This document shows, in pieces, positions 1 to 9,592 of a stretch of 64,000 nt of DNA (position 1 is its first letter; every line of letters begins with the position of its first letter). The translations under genes and the position numbers were made by a program. The DNA is taken from the NCBI GenBank assembly GCA_963773585.1, contig CAVZBR010000003.1, positions 186,001 to 250,000 of the forward strand. Reading direction: 5' to 3'. The notes beneath the pieces were generated by a model. That model was not told the origin of the DNA. It saw only the letters and a list, made by a program, of their open reading frames with translations, and ran no database searches. The stretch comes from CAVXJN01 sp963773585 (GTDB lineage: Bacteria > Pseudomonadota > Gammaproteobacteria > JASBUN01).

Positions 1-854
1 TGCTGTCGCTCGCTGTGTCGATATTGCAGCTCACCGGCAAACAAAATTTCGATGACGACATCTCGGAGGTGCTGTTCAATACGCTCGCTTTCGAAATCCT
101 CCCATGCTTTTTTCATCTCGGTATCTTGCGGCACTGAAACGAGCTCCAGGCGCAACCGCGTTGGTTTGGCGGGCTTCTCTTCTGTCTTTCGCTTCTTTTC
201 TACTACTTCCGTCAATCGAAGCGCGACGAATGCACCACCCACCGAGACCGAAGCCTCTGCATCATCCCGGCGATCACGAGCGGTCTCCAGGAACGCCCGG
301 CAGCCTACGCGCTGCAGTGCTAGGAACAGCGCGTTGAAAATTCGAAGCCGACGCTTGTCCGATGGCGTGCTTAAACGGGGCTGATACCAGACATAGGAAC
401 GGTTCGCATACTCCTTCGCGCGTTCTTCCTCGTCCAACAAAAGTTGCCGCACAACCGGATGCGCCATATCTACCGTAAGGCGCGGATACGCCACTTTTCG
501 GACCAACCCGAGGATCCGGTCGCGCACGGAGTCCAGGGTTTCGGAAAAAACCGGTTCCGGCGGCAACGGATCGGTGGGCGAAACCACTGACCAATAGGTA
601 GCCCAAGAGTCGCCGCCTATTCGTACACGATCGGGGGAACCCGGAAATCGCGGAGGCAGCTCGGGCCGAACCGGCGCTCGGCCCGATAGCTTTCTCGCCC
701 AGTACCCACGGTCGGGTACCGGAATGTTTGCTTTACGACAAGCCCTACCAATCGCTACATCCGACACACCGAACTGGGTCGCGAGATTCTTCTTCGCGGT
801 AGACCACACCAGGTCGTACAGTTCCTTTCGCGTGAAAAAATGCGCTTGTTTCAT
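1..854 (-). CDS. Unknown protein, N-terminal 284 residues (runs off the left edge)
   Basis: The frame is open from an ATG at 854 to the window edge, so the C-terminus is outside. A full Shine-Dalgarno (AGGAGGTGT, 861-869) sits 6 nt upstream, which fixes the start. The N-terminus (ELYDLVWS, then ATQFGVSDVAIGRACRK and PVPDRGYWAR) reads like a helix-turn-helix: residues about 8-50 predict two helices with a conserved-looking GYWAR tail. The rest is charged and soluble with no membrane segment or recognisable catalytic motif. It lies downstream of a truncated hsdS and the Zorya operon on the same strand but has its own ribosome site. This type of N-terminus occurs in hypothetical proteins of mobile and defence regions (recollection, not checked). 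Function unknown. Confidence 0.75.
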   Translation of the reverse strand, partial: MKQAHFFTRKELYDLVWSTAKKNLATQFGVSDVAIGRACRKANIPVPDRGYWARKLSGRAPVRPELPPRFPGSPDRVRIGGDSWATYWSVVSPTDPLPPEPVFSETLDSVRDRILGLVRKVAYPRLTVDMAHPVVRQLLLDEEERAKEYANRSYVWYQPRLSTPSDKRRLRIFNALFLALQRVGCRAFLETARDRRDDAEASVSVGGAFVALRLTEVVEKKRKTEEKPAKPTRLRLELVSVPQDTEMKKAWEDFESERIEQHLRDVVIEILFAGELQYRHSERQ

Positions 855-906
855 TAAAAAACACCTCCTGACACGTCCTACGCGAGCAGTGGGTCCGACA
901 GGACAT

Positions 907-1077
907 TCAGCGCAGGCGACGCCCTCGACGCGTGATACGGCTAAATGAATACACGCGTGGAGAATGCAACATCTCAATGCGCTCGCACGCCTTCGGAAAC
1001 TTCCCCTTCACGGAGCTCGCCTTGGGCAGTGACTTCAGAGCATCGCGAAATTGGGTCGTGAACGCGACGTCGTACAT
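907..1077 (-). pseudogene. Small 56-residue frame, possibly a truncated gene start
   Basis: A short frame starts MYDVAFTTQFRDALKSLPKA and ends in a basic tail at 907. The first 20 residues resemble the RelE-like N-terminal segment found on some UvrD-type helicases and on ParE/RelE toxins, but the frame stops before a full domain. It lies immediately downstream of a truncated hsdS piece, so it is most likely another fragment left by recombination. No good ribosome site was seen. Weak call. Confidence 0.3.
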
Positions 1078-1080
1078 GGA

Positions 1081-1468
1081 TTAGGCATGCCGCACGCTGG
1101 ACGTCTTGCTGGCCGCTGCTGCGGATCCTTGGCAGCCCTCTTCTTCGAGGTCGTCAGTCCCGTAAAGAGCCTCATGAAGAACGGCTTCGAGCAGGCGGCG
1201 GCGACTGACTCCCCCTTTTTCGAGTTGGGCTTCGAATTGATCGCACTGGATCAACAATTCGTCAACCTTTGCAAGAATGCGATGTTGTTCGGCGAGAGGG
1301 GGCAGAACGGTGCGCAACGTATGAATATTATCCAAGTTGAGGCCCGGCTTACCTGCACCATAGGCACGCTCGACCAGTTCGTGGCGGCCAATTGATCCAG
1401 ACATAAAGCAAAGGTGCCTTCCGATAGTAGCTCGCTCCACACACACATATCCAAAGCGTCTGGGGTCT
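1081..1468 (-). pseudogene. C-terminal fragment of a type I restriction specificity subunit (hsdS)
   Basis: The reading frame contains the typical end of an HsdS second conserved region: LNLDNIHTLRTVLPPLAEQ, then HRILAKVDELLIQCDQFEAQL and LLEAVLHEAL. This is the long coiled-coil helix that follows the second target-recognition domain. Only about 110 residues of a usual 400 remain, and no start of its own is convincing; the frame begins just beyond the stop of zorD. It is therefore the 3' remnant of an hsdS gene whose front was replaced by the Zorya operon. It is separate from the hsdS at 14.5-15.7 kb and marks a second, lost type I system. Confidence 0.75.
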
Positions 1469-4339
1469 TTACGCGGATTTCCCAAGCAACAGTTCGAGCT
1501 CCTTGTCATCCGCGACCGACGGAGCCAGCAATTCCGCGCTGAGCATTCGCTTTCGCTCGAGGAGCGAATGTAAGTTCAAGTCAAAGCTACTGTCTCCATA
1601 GCGCGGATGTACCGCTAGCGGATAGTAGACGTTGACCTCCCTTTCTTGCCCAATGCGAAATACACGATCTGTACATTGATCTTCAACAGCCGGGTTCCAC
1701 CAGCGAGAGAGGTGAATTACATTATTTGCCGCCGTAAGCGTTAATCCCACGCCGCCCGCTTTGGGAGACAGCAGCATTACGTCAAACGCATCCCTCGGGC
1801 GAGATTGAAATTCGTCAACATGCTTTTTCCGAACATGTCCCTGCACAGATCCGCTTATGCGAAGAGGGGGCTTGCCTAGCTGATAGCGCCATTGCAGATA
1901 TGGAATGAGAGCGTCTTGTATGCCAATGAACTCTAAGAACACTAACACCTTCTCGTGCCTTTCATGAATTGCGTCCAACATCTCTACTAATGCTGTTAAC
2001 CGCGCGGACGAACGAATGACCTCTTCTGTGATACCTTCTGGTCCAAGGGGACCCGGGAGCAAAGATACCCTGCGCATGTTCTGCAAGATTTCGAGCATCT
2101 GCCCTTTCGCCAACTCACCTTGAAACGCGGGCGCAATGACTTGGTCGTACGCCTGGGCTTGTCGGGCCGGCATTTCGGTCTTCACCAAATGCTCGCGTTT
2201 GTCCGGCAGCCCTTTTAAATGATCTGCTTTCATTCTGCGTAGTAGACGTACCGGCTTAGGGTCCTCGCATAATTTGGTCCGGAGGCTCTCCAATGGCGTG
2301 GTATCACCGTCATCCATTGTCGGGGACTCATAGGTTTCATGAAATTCCTTGAGCGAACGCAGCTCGCCAGGCGCAATCAGGTCGACCACAGACCATAAGT
2401 CAGCCAATCGGTTTTCTACTGGGGTGCCCGTCAACGCGAGATACAAGTCCGCCTCGATCGACTTCGCCATTTCCGTCAATCTCGACTGCGGGTTCTTTAT
2501 CTTTTGCGCTTCATCAAATGCCGCTACCGCCCAGTCGACCGGCATGAAATACCGGATTTGGTCACGCAGCGTTTCGTAGGTGGTCATAACCCAATCGGCG
2601 GAACTCAATGCATTCCTACGTTCGATATGCGACATCTCATGCAGCCGCCTTAATTCAGAACCGAATGCACGATAGAGCCGACCCAATCCGTGAGCCGCTA
2701 AATGCACCTCGGCCTCATCCTCCCAGTTCTTGAGAAGGCCCGTCGGTGCGACAATCAATACCGGTTTACGCGGATGATTACCCGCTTCCATTTGTTCCTG
2801 GACCCAAGCGAGAAACGCAAGTGTCTGAAGCGTTTTGCCCAACCCCATATCATCGGCGAGCAGCGCCCCCCTCGATCCACTCGCCCAATGCTCCTGCAAC
2901 CAGCGCAAGCCTTCCTTCTGATGAGGGTACAGTACGGTAGTCTTAAGAACAGCCGGAAGTCCTCCAGGTTCGCCTCGGATCGCGCGTCTTTCTACCGAGT
3001 AGCCAAGCTGTTCAACATTATCGATTAAGATCGGAACCACGGGAACCGACGGCTGACCCTGCTGTGGCCCTTTAGATGTTGAAGTTCCCTGCAATCCACG
3101 CACGAGCTTCGAGACCGCGTCGGCCGCCTCTTCGCCCACCGGTAGCTGTTGTCCGTTGTACTCGATACTTTGAAAACCGTCCGCGTGGGCTTGCTGTATT
3201 TTCTGCAACAGCGACGCAGCGTCGCCCGGATCGATGCTATACATTCCTCCCGAGATCACAACTCCATAGGATTGCTGATCGTCGGGTAACCATTCCTGAC
3301 CAGACTGCAAGAGATACGCGTTCTTCTTCGGCTCCCAAGTGCCAAGGTGCGTCACCCGCGCACTCAGAAAATCGGGCGTTTCTTCAAAGAGTTGTTCTAA
3401 CTCCTCCTCAGGCAGGTGTTCGTGAAGCTTTCTCTCAGTACCGCAGCTGGATTGGCGATGAAAGCTAAACGTTCGGAAAGCGGCGCGTCCTGATGCTCGC
3501 GCACAACTTGTAGCGCCTTCTTTACATTTTCAGGAACGACGATGAACCAGTTGCCGCGCGCCGTGTAATAGCGCTGCGCTGAACTCAGGCTATGAAAGCG
3601 CTGTTGAAAATCCCGCTGTGGCTCAACCGGCAGCGCGGGCTCGCTGGGTTGCCCATCCTCCCATGCAGACTCCTCGGCGGTCCTAGTCGGCCGATGTAGA
3701 AGCTGCGGCGCGAAATCCCACGCCGATCCCATGTCTAAGGTAAACGCATCCGCCCGAACGATATTCATACTACGCAGATTATTATCCACAACCGCGTCTT
3801 CGGGCAGCATGGGCTTCATCTCGGCCCACCGAAGCATCCGGTCTTCCATTTGCTCCGGTGGCGTTCGGTCTGAAGGCGTCCATTCCTTCAAGTAGTTCGA
3901 AAATAGGGTTCAAAAGCAAATACTGCCGGGTGCCAATCGAAAGTATCGATCCTGTTCGCTGAGCACCCATAACAGCGCTCCCATCACCTTTCACGAGCTT
4001 GTACTGAAATCGGAAACTCGGTGATGTCAGGATGCCTCGCCCTTGGATCTTGAGCCTGAGTGGCGCAGGATCCGGCAACCCCAATTGTCGCGTTTGTACA
4101 GAATCGAAAGCCGCGACAGATTCGTGCGAAACGCACACAGTGTCGTCCAAGCGACCTTGAACAACTTCGCCATCAAGCAATGCCAACAAGGGCGATACGC
4201 TGCCGGGGGTTTTCTGAATGGTCCGAACTGTGTAAAGCCCCCAACGCTCAATGGGTACTGCCGCGCCCGATTGGTCCATTAGCGAAAACACAAAACCGTC
4301 CTTCTCTGCAGACCATTCCAACTGGGCAGAATCATTCAT
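1469..4339 (-). pseudogene. zorD: zorD, SNF2-family helicase of a Zorya type I system, two frameshifts
   Basis: In Zorya type I, ZorD is the SNF2-like helicase/nuclease effector that acts on phage DNA. The C-terminal two thirds (3355-1469) carry the helicase motifs in order: DDMGLGKT (Walker A, near 2840), DEAQKIKNPQS (motif II), LTGTPVENRL (motif III), then SPKAGGVGLTLTAA and RVFRIGQ (motifs V-VI). The N-terminal third has no recognised domain. The gene is split over three frames. An extra base near 3885 and a missing base near 3420 must be corrected to join ...FELLE to EWTPSDRT and ...VLRESF to HEHLPEEE. Joined, it would be about 957 residues. Its ATG overlaps the end of zorC by 8 bp. As read here it cannot make a full protein. 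Confidence 0.85.
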
Positions 4340-5764
4340 CGGGCATATACTCTTTTTGCATCACTTTAACGCCAGTCCATTCGGTAATCTTGTCCGCCAA
4401 TTGTTGCTGCCACCCACCCCATTTAGCGCCGTGGTGCGCGCCCTCGTAATCTGCACTCGTAACGAGTTCCTTCCGCGAATATCGGGAACCGGACTTATAT
4501 AGCTTCGGTGCGTTTGGATTGTCGTCGTGCCAGAGACGCCACTTTCCCGTATGACTCCATTCACTAATGACGAGTTCTTCGATTCGCAAGATCAATACCG
4601 CGTGCGACGGTTTCGTATTGGCACCGGTCTGAAGTTTGCCATAGGCGCCCGATTGACCTTCCAGAAACTTCCGGCCTCGTCGCACGATTGCGTCACCCAA
4701 AACCACCCATGCTTCGGATATGGCACCTTTATTTAAATAGGCCCGCCAGAATGCCTCTCGATAAGGCCACATACGATCGGCGTCTTCGTCAATTTCAGAT
4801 CCTTGGCGAACCACCGCGAAAAAGTCTTCCAGAGTGGAATCTACCAACCATCGACGAATCACCACCAACGCACGCTCATCCACGCCTTGCCAGCTATTAA
4901 GCCGAATTCGCGGATCCTGGAAGTGTTTGATCAGAAACTCTCGAATCGACTCGCCAATCGCTGTTTTTGGATTCTGATCCGCGAAGGGAAGTAGCAACGC
5001 CTCCGCGATCTTCACCCGTAAACCTGGATGTCGGAGCTTGTTTTGCTGCGCCTCGCTCTCGAAAAACGCTAACCACCTCACAAGCCGCTGCGTCTTATCG
5101 AACTTATCGCTTAACTTGTTTTTTATCCGACCAAGCATGTTTGCGACGGAGCATTCCACGAATCCGCGCTCCGCCAATACACCTTCCAGTCCTACTTGCC
5201 TGATCAACTGCAAAGGTTCAGGTGCGCTCCACAGCATTTCCCCGAACTTCTCCGTGCCGCCTAGTTCAAAAAGCCCGTATCTTGCGCTCCTCTCGACAAG
5301 TCCTCGCGCCTTCGGGCCACGCGCATGCGGTAACAACTCGACAATGGCCTTCCGCAAGGCTTCAAAGTATTTTTTTTCAATTGGGTAGTAACGCAAAAAC
5401 ACGGTGGCGAGCGCCACGATCGCCACGGACGCGCCGCGGCTTTTTAGCTCCGCGACGAATGCAGGCACAAACCGGTCGATTTCGGCAAGGGGTTTCGCAT
5501 TTCTGAGATGCTATCAAACATCACCCAGGGCGCTCGTTTCAGGTGCTTTGACGGCACCGATTGCAAACCTACATCGGACTTCAGCGCGGTTACTATATTT
5601 TCATACGTCTCGATCAAGTCGTAGCGGGCCGGCTCCCTCGGAGTAATTGCCGCCAGCTCTCTTCGAATTTCTATCGCCGCTTTTTCCAGTTTGAATGGCT
5701 TCTGTGGAACGGCCAGAATGAGCGTCCGGTCGAATTCTTTCAAGCTGGCCCATAAACCGCTCAA
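4332..5764 (-). pseudogene. zorC: zorC of a Zorya type I system, one frameshift
   Basis: This gene occupies the ZorC position between zorB and zorD. The largely helical 480-residue product with the family's EH-signature-like body (WLAFFESEAQ, SRKELVTSADYEGAHHGAKWGGWQ near the end) fits ZorC, which in the characterised E. coli system binds DNA and works with ZorD. The first 100 residues are in one frame and the remaining 378 in another. The switch falls at a GGGG run on the plus strand (5489-5492); one more base there restores PLAEIDRFVPAFVAEL. The start follows the zorB stop by 1 nt and the 3' end overlaps zorD by 8 bp, so the four zor genes are translationally coupled. The family call rests on gene order more than on motifs. 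Confidence 0.75.
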
Positions 5765-5765
5765 T

Positions 5766-6526
5766 TCAGTTCACACCTTGTTCGTGGATTTTGGTGAGCA
5801 CTTCCGCTTCTTCCGCAGGAGGAGTCATTATAAAGCGAATGTCGATGCGCCGATTTCTTTCATCTTCCTGCTCTTCACTATGCTGCACGAGCGGTCGCCG
5901 GTAGGCGTAGCCGGAAACGCTGAATAAAGGGTTACGTTGAAGATTGATCAGGCGATCCAGGTCTGGGTTGCGTTCGGTAATGTATTGATATGTCACAATT
6001 GCGCGCTTCGCCGACAAGTCCCAATTCGAGTAGGAGCCGCCACGGTACCGGATATTATCGGTGTGCCCCTCTATGAAAATCGCTTCGAGCTTGTCCCCTT
6101 GGTCTTCGGATCGCATTGTTCCTCAATCGCAGCACCACTCGCATAGCAGGGCAATACTTTGCTAAGCACGTCCGAAATTACATTGAGATTTTCTTTCGGT
6201 TTTTCATCAAGTATGGATTTTCCAGAACGAAAGCGAACGGTTTGTTCCGTGAGCCGCAGCACGCCCAACTCCTGGTCGATTTCCACATTGACACCCTGTG
6301 CCTGTAGTTCCCGTTTAATGTCTGAAAGCAGCTGGGCACGCACTTGCTGATTGTCTGTCAGTCGCTCGACGACCTCCTTTTTCTTTTCCGATTCTTTGTG
6401 GAATTGGATGACAAATGCCATTAGGGTGATAATGAAAATAAAAAGCAAACCAGCCATAATATCGCTTACAGACACCAGATATCCGGAACCCTCGTCCTCG
6501 AATATCGATTGATCGGCGTTATCCAT
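5766..6526 (-). pseudogene. zorB: zorB, MotB/OmpA-like stator subunit of Zorya, one frameshift
   Basis: ZorB is the MotB-like subunit that anchors the ZorA5B2 proton-driven motor to peptidoglycan. One N-terminal membrane helix (about residues 19-41) carries the expected ion-binding aspartate D22 in VSDIMAGLLFIF. A linker helix follows, then an OmpA-like peptidoglycan-binding domain with EGHTDN and NWDLSAKRA. The reading frame breaks in a CCCC run on the plus strand (6095-6098); adding one base joins DPKTKG to DKLEAIFIEGHTDN and gives about 252 residues. The ATG overlaps the zorA stop (TAATG). Without a correction the peptidoglycan-binding half is not translated in frame. Confidence 0.88.
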
Positions 6527-8265
6527 TAGTTACGCCGACCCAAGGTTTCAGCGAGATCTTCAACGGCGGCCGTGAGCTCCGAATTCGCACCCGCCAAATC
6601 CGACACGATCGACCCGGTATGTTGATCCAATCCCGCGACGAAGGCCTTTACCTGATCGGTGTAGCCGGACAGGCCGTTAGTAAGCTGTTCAAATACGTTG
6701 GCAAGCGATTCATCCACCGATTCGAACCGCTGCGCGTAGCCCGTCCATACATCTTTGACCTCAACTTGCATTGCGGACAAGTTCGCGATCGCCTGATGGA
6801 GTTGCTCCGCCGTCTCCCTCGTGCTAGCGGTCACAGTCCCCATAGTCTCGGCCGCATTCCCAAAGCCTTGCGCGGCGTCGGTCACCGGCGTAACCAGTTG
6901 CTGCATGGAATTCGCGGTGTCGTTCATCCGTGTCGCCGCGTCTCCTGTTTCCGAAAGAAGGACCTGGAAGTTTTCAGTAAGCCCGTTCGCGCCCTCCAGC
7001 GCCTCTCTGGCTTTTTCGGTGGCTTCCTCGAATCGGCGACTCAATTCGCCAAGTCGACCGGCCGCTTCTTCGGCGGCGCTGCGCAGATCGCCGGCCAGAT
7101 CTTGCACCATAGCGCCAAGTCTCTCGGTGATTTCGGAGAGGGAGCTGCCGACCCCCTGCTGCATCTGGTGTATGCTCATCTTCACGACTTTGGCGAAGTC
7201 TTCCTGAGCCTTGCTCGACGCAGCATCCATTTGCGCCTGACGGCTGCCGAGATTGCCAATTTGCGATTCGAGACGCTCGTTGAGAGAGCTGAGCGTCGTA
7301 CCCAGCGCTGCAAGTTCCTGACCTGCGGAACCGGATAACGAAGCAGAAAACTTCTCAAGCATTTCCTTCAACGCGTCGTCGTCGCGCCGTCCCTGATCCT
7401 CCCGCAAGCCCTCCACGGCTGCGAGCAGGCGCTCCATAGCGGGCCCCATGGACGCGCTCATCTTTTCTTCAAACGCGTTAGCGATTTGAAAGGCCAGTTG
7501 TTCTGTGAACTGAGTCAGGATTTCCGTTTGCTGGCGGTTTTGCGTCACTTGTTCCGAAATCAACGATTCACCGGTTACTCGACGCAGACGGGACTCCAAT
7601 TGTCCATGCCAGGTACGAAGTCGCCCGTCGAGCTTATGCACTAGGTGCTTCTCCGCCCAGGAAAACAACATAGACGTAAGCAAACCTGCGATCGAAGTCC
7701 AAAACGCAAGCGAGGCACCATGCAAAAGATCTTGCAATGCAGCTTTCACTTTCTGAGCGTCGTCCGCGCCCAAACCCGCGCTTGCCAACCAGATCCCCGC
7801 CACCAAGCCGACGAACGTGCCGAGAATTCCTGTACCAGTAAGCAAGTTCGGCAACGCGCTATAGAAACGGAGATTCAACCGATCACCGATCACGTTGCCG
7901 CGGGAGAAATAATCCGAGGCACTCCTCGTATTGCGAATCGCAAGTGGCTCCAAGTCGGGATTCTTTACGAGTGTTTCGTCGAACTCACTCCAAGCGTGAC
8001 TGAGCACAGAATTGGCGCGCATTTTTGCGTCGAACTCTTCGAATCCCTCCACGAAGCCCTGTTCACCTTGCAGGGGACCGATTTGTCTAACCGCGAGGGT
8101 TACTTTGGCGGTGATGGGTCTGATTCTCAACCAGAACAATAGATACGCAACGATAGCCCAAAGCACGATCACGCCGCAGATCACCGCGACGCCTTGTTGC
8201 GAGGTCAACCAGTGAGCCGCAGCAGTAAAAAGCTCATCGAAAGACGTGAGCATTGGTTCATTCAT
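6526..8265 (-). CDS. zorA: ZorA, MotA-like stator subunit with long cytoplasmic coiled-coil tail
   Basis: ZorA forms the pentameric proton channel of the Zorya anti-phage motor, and its long intracellular tail is thought to transmit phage sensing to ZorC/ZorD. The 579-residue product has membrane helices at about 26-46, 138-160 (LPNLLTGTGILGTFVGLV, the MotA/ExbB signature) and 183-203. From residue 220 to the end there is an almost continuous heptad-rich tail resembling chemoreceptor coiled coils. The frame is intact, unlike zorB, zorC and zorD. The start is the ATG behind GGAGA; a second ATG lies 4 codons in. It follows the ASCH gene by 27 bp, so it sits second in the operon. Confidence 0.9.
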   Translation of the reverse strand: MNEPMLTSFDELFTAAAHWLTSQQGVAVICGVIVLWAIVAYLLFWLRIRPITAKVTLAVRQIGPLQGEQGFVEGFEEFDAKMRANSVLSHAWSEFDETLVKNPDLEPLAIRNTRSASDYFSRGNVIGDRLNLRFYSALPNLLTGTGILGTFVGLVAGIWLASAGLGADDAQKVKAALQDLLHGASLAFWTSIAGLLTSMLFSWAEKHLVHKLDGRLRTWHGQLESRLRRVTGESLISEQVTQNRQQTEILTQFTEQLAFQIANAFEEKMSASMGPAMERLLAAVEGLREDQGRRDDDALKEMLEKFSASLSGSAGQELAALGTTLSSLNERLESQIGNLGSRQAQMDAASSKAQEDFAKVVKMSIHQMQQGVGSSLSEITERLGAMVQDLAGDLRSAAEEAAGRLGELSRRFEEATEKAREALEGANGLTENFQVLLSETGDAATRMNDTANSMQQLVTPVTDAAQGFGNAAETMGTVTASTRETAEQLHQAIANLSAMQVEVKDVWTGYAQRFESVDESLANVFEQLTNGLSGYTDQVKAFVAGLDQHTGSIVSDLAGANSELTAAVEDLAETLGRRN

Positions 8266-8292
8266 ATCCCAGTCTCCGGGACTAATTTGTGT

Positions 8293-9231
8293 TCAAAGTG
8301 AGTCAACCTGCGCGAGCACGTCGCGACTCACGGCTCGATCGAGTGTTACCCAGGTCACCGCGCCCGACCGATGTACATAGGAAATGGGTTTGGCCAACCG
8401 CTGTACCTGCTCGAGCACCCAGGCAGTGCGCCACTTTGCAACTTCAACGCTGTGCAGAAGTTCCCGGGGAATGCGGTGATGATTCCAGTGCTCGAGCATT
8501 TCTTCGTCGGACATTGGCCCAAGGCAATCGACCAGATTGGCAACCCCCACGACCTGCCCCGTGCCTTTTTGAATCAGGGCGATCCGGCCTCTCTTATGGA
8601 CGGCCTTGGAGCGCATTTCCCAGTCCTTTTCCCCCCGCAGTATCTGCTGGATTGGCTCTGCCCGAATCACCAAGCCGCTGAGTTCGCCGCCCGGAGCGGA
8701 ATCCTCGAATCGCACGCGCACCGGCTCGCGCACTGTGTGTCCGATTCGGACTCGTGGCGCCGGCGCCCGGTCGCTTGGCGTTTTCGCATCTATGTCGGCA
8801 GCAACTTCAATTTCTTTACCGGCCAACAGCGCGAATAACTGTTCAAGACTTTGATTATTGGGCGCGTGCAGGTGCATTCCGCACGGCTGATTGGAACCCG
8901 GACAGGACGGAAACGCCTGGTAGTTGCTGGAAGCGAATAAGTAGCCTCCCTTCCGGGCGTTGAAAGTTCGCTCGATGCCGAGCGAAGGCCTTTCGAAGTG
9001 CGGTTTGAAATACTGCGGATGGACCGCGATCGTATACTCGTTCGCGTCCCCGGCGGCGTTCATTCCGGTCTCTTTGCCCACATATACCGTCTGTCGAACA
9101 CCGGAATGGCGGAACATCAGGTTCTTGACATAGTTATCCGAGCCATCCGGTTTGGTTTGCGCCACGAAACCATGGCGCGCAGCGATCTCCACAACGCGAA
9201 CTCGCGTTGCGCTATTCATCTTGTTCGGCAT
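8293..9231 (-). CDS. ASCH-domain protein heading the Zorya operon
   Basis: The 312-residue protein has two parts. Residues about 1-150 form an unrecognised globular domain with CPGSNQPCGMH (a possible Cys/His metal site). Residues about 180-310 read as an ASCH/PUA-like fold: LVIRAEPIQQILRGEKDWEMR matches the conserved ligand-pocket strand, followed by GRIALIQKGTGQVVGVANL. ASCH domains bind RNA or modified nucleosides, and one bacterial member is an N4-acetylcytidine amidohydrolase. It is the first gene of the operon, 27 bp before zorA, on the same strand and intact. Neither canonical Zorya type includes such a gene, so it may be an accessory sensor or a neighbour. A run of nine G lies just before the ATG. 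The alternative start at 9219 would avoid that tract. Confidence 0.7.
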   Translation of the reverse strand: MPNKMNSATRVRVVEIAARHGFVAQTKPDGSDNYVKNLMFRHSGVRQTVYVGKETGMNAAGDANEYTIAVHPQYFKPHFERPSLGIERTFNARKGGYLFASSNYQAFPSCPGSNQPCGMHLHAPNNQSLEQLFALLAGKEIEVAADIDAKTPSDRAPAPRVRIGHTVREPVRVRFEDSAPGGELSGLVIRAEPIQQILRGEKDWEMRSKAVHKRGRIALIQKGTGQVVGVANLVDCLGPMSDEEMLEHWNHHRIPRELLHSVEVAKWRTAWVLEQVQRLAKPISYVHRSGAVTWVTLDRAVSRDVLAQVDSL

Positions 9232-9592
9232 TACCCCCCCCCAATTCGGCCTTAGAGCCAGCGATCTTTCTTCTGTTTTCTCAATCGAGCATGCGCTCGT
9301 CCAAATTCATATTCACCACCACGGCATATGCGTTCACCGCTCCCCGGAAGCGCGCCCCGCAGTTGTTCTCAGCATCGGGCGGGTTGCCCTCGACAAGCAG
9401 CGGCGCAGGGCTCCTCCCAGATCAGGGCTGATCGACCCCGCTTTCAACTCATTGCCTGCTGCACTCCTCGCCCCGCCGTCAGCAGGAACCTACCGCCAAA
9501 CGCCATAGCCCACGCCCCGCCCCGCCCCGCCACGCTTTGGGCTCGCTGAAGCCCGCATTGACCTCGTCAGTTTCAGTCGGCCGTCGGAATTC
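9232..9592. other. Intergenic spacer between the R-M locus and the Zorya operon
   Basis: No credible gene is seen. The end next to the Zorya operon holds a plus-strand C9 tract (9234-9242), which reads G9 in the -3 to -11 position of the ASCH gene. The end near 9511-9535 has a short GC-rich tandem stretch of CCCCG units. The operon promoter must lie here, but no confident -35/-10 pair is visible. Confidence 0.5.

Noticed and set aside
1469..4339. Stand-alone SNF2 helicase or DISARM DrmD
   Set aside because: Gene order behind MotA/MotB-like zorA/zorB and the overlaps fit Zorya better; no drmA/B/C nearby.
6090..6105. Programmed -1 frameshifting in zorB
   Set aside because: The CCAAGGGGAC context is not a canonical slippery heptamer and other genes in the island carry unrelated indels, so a lesion or base error is simpler.
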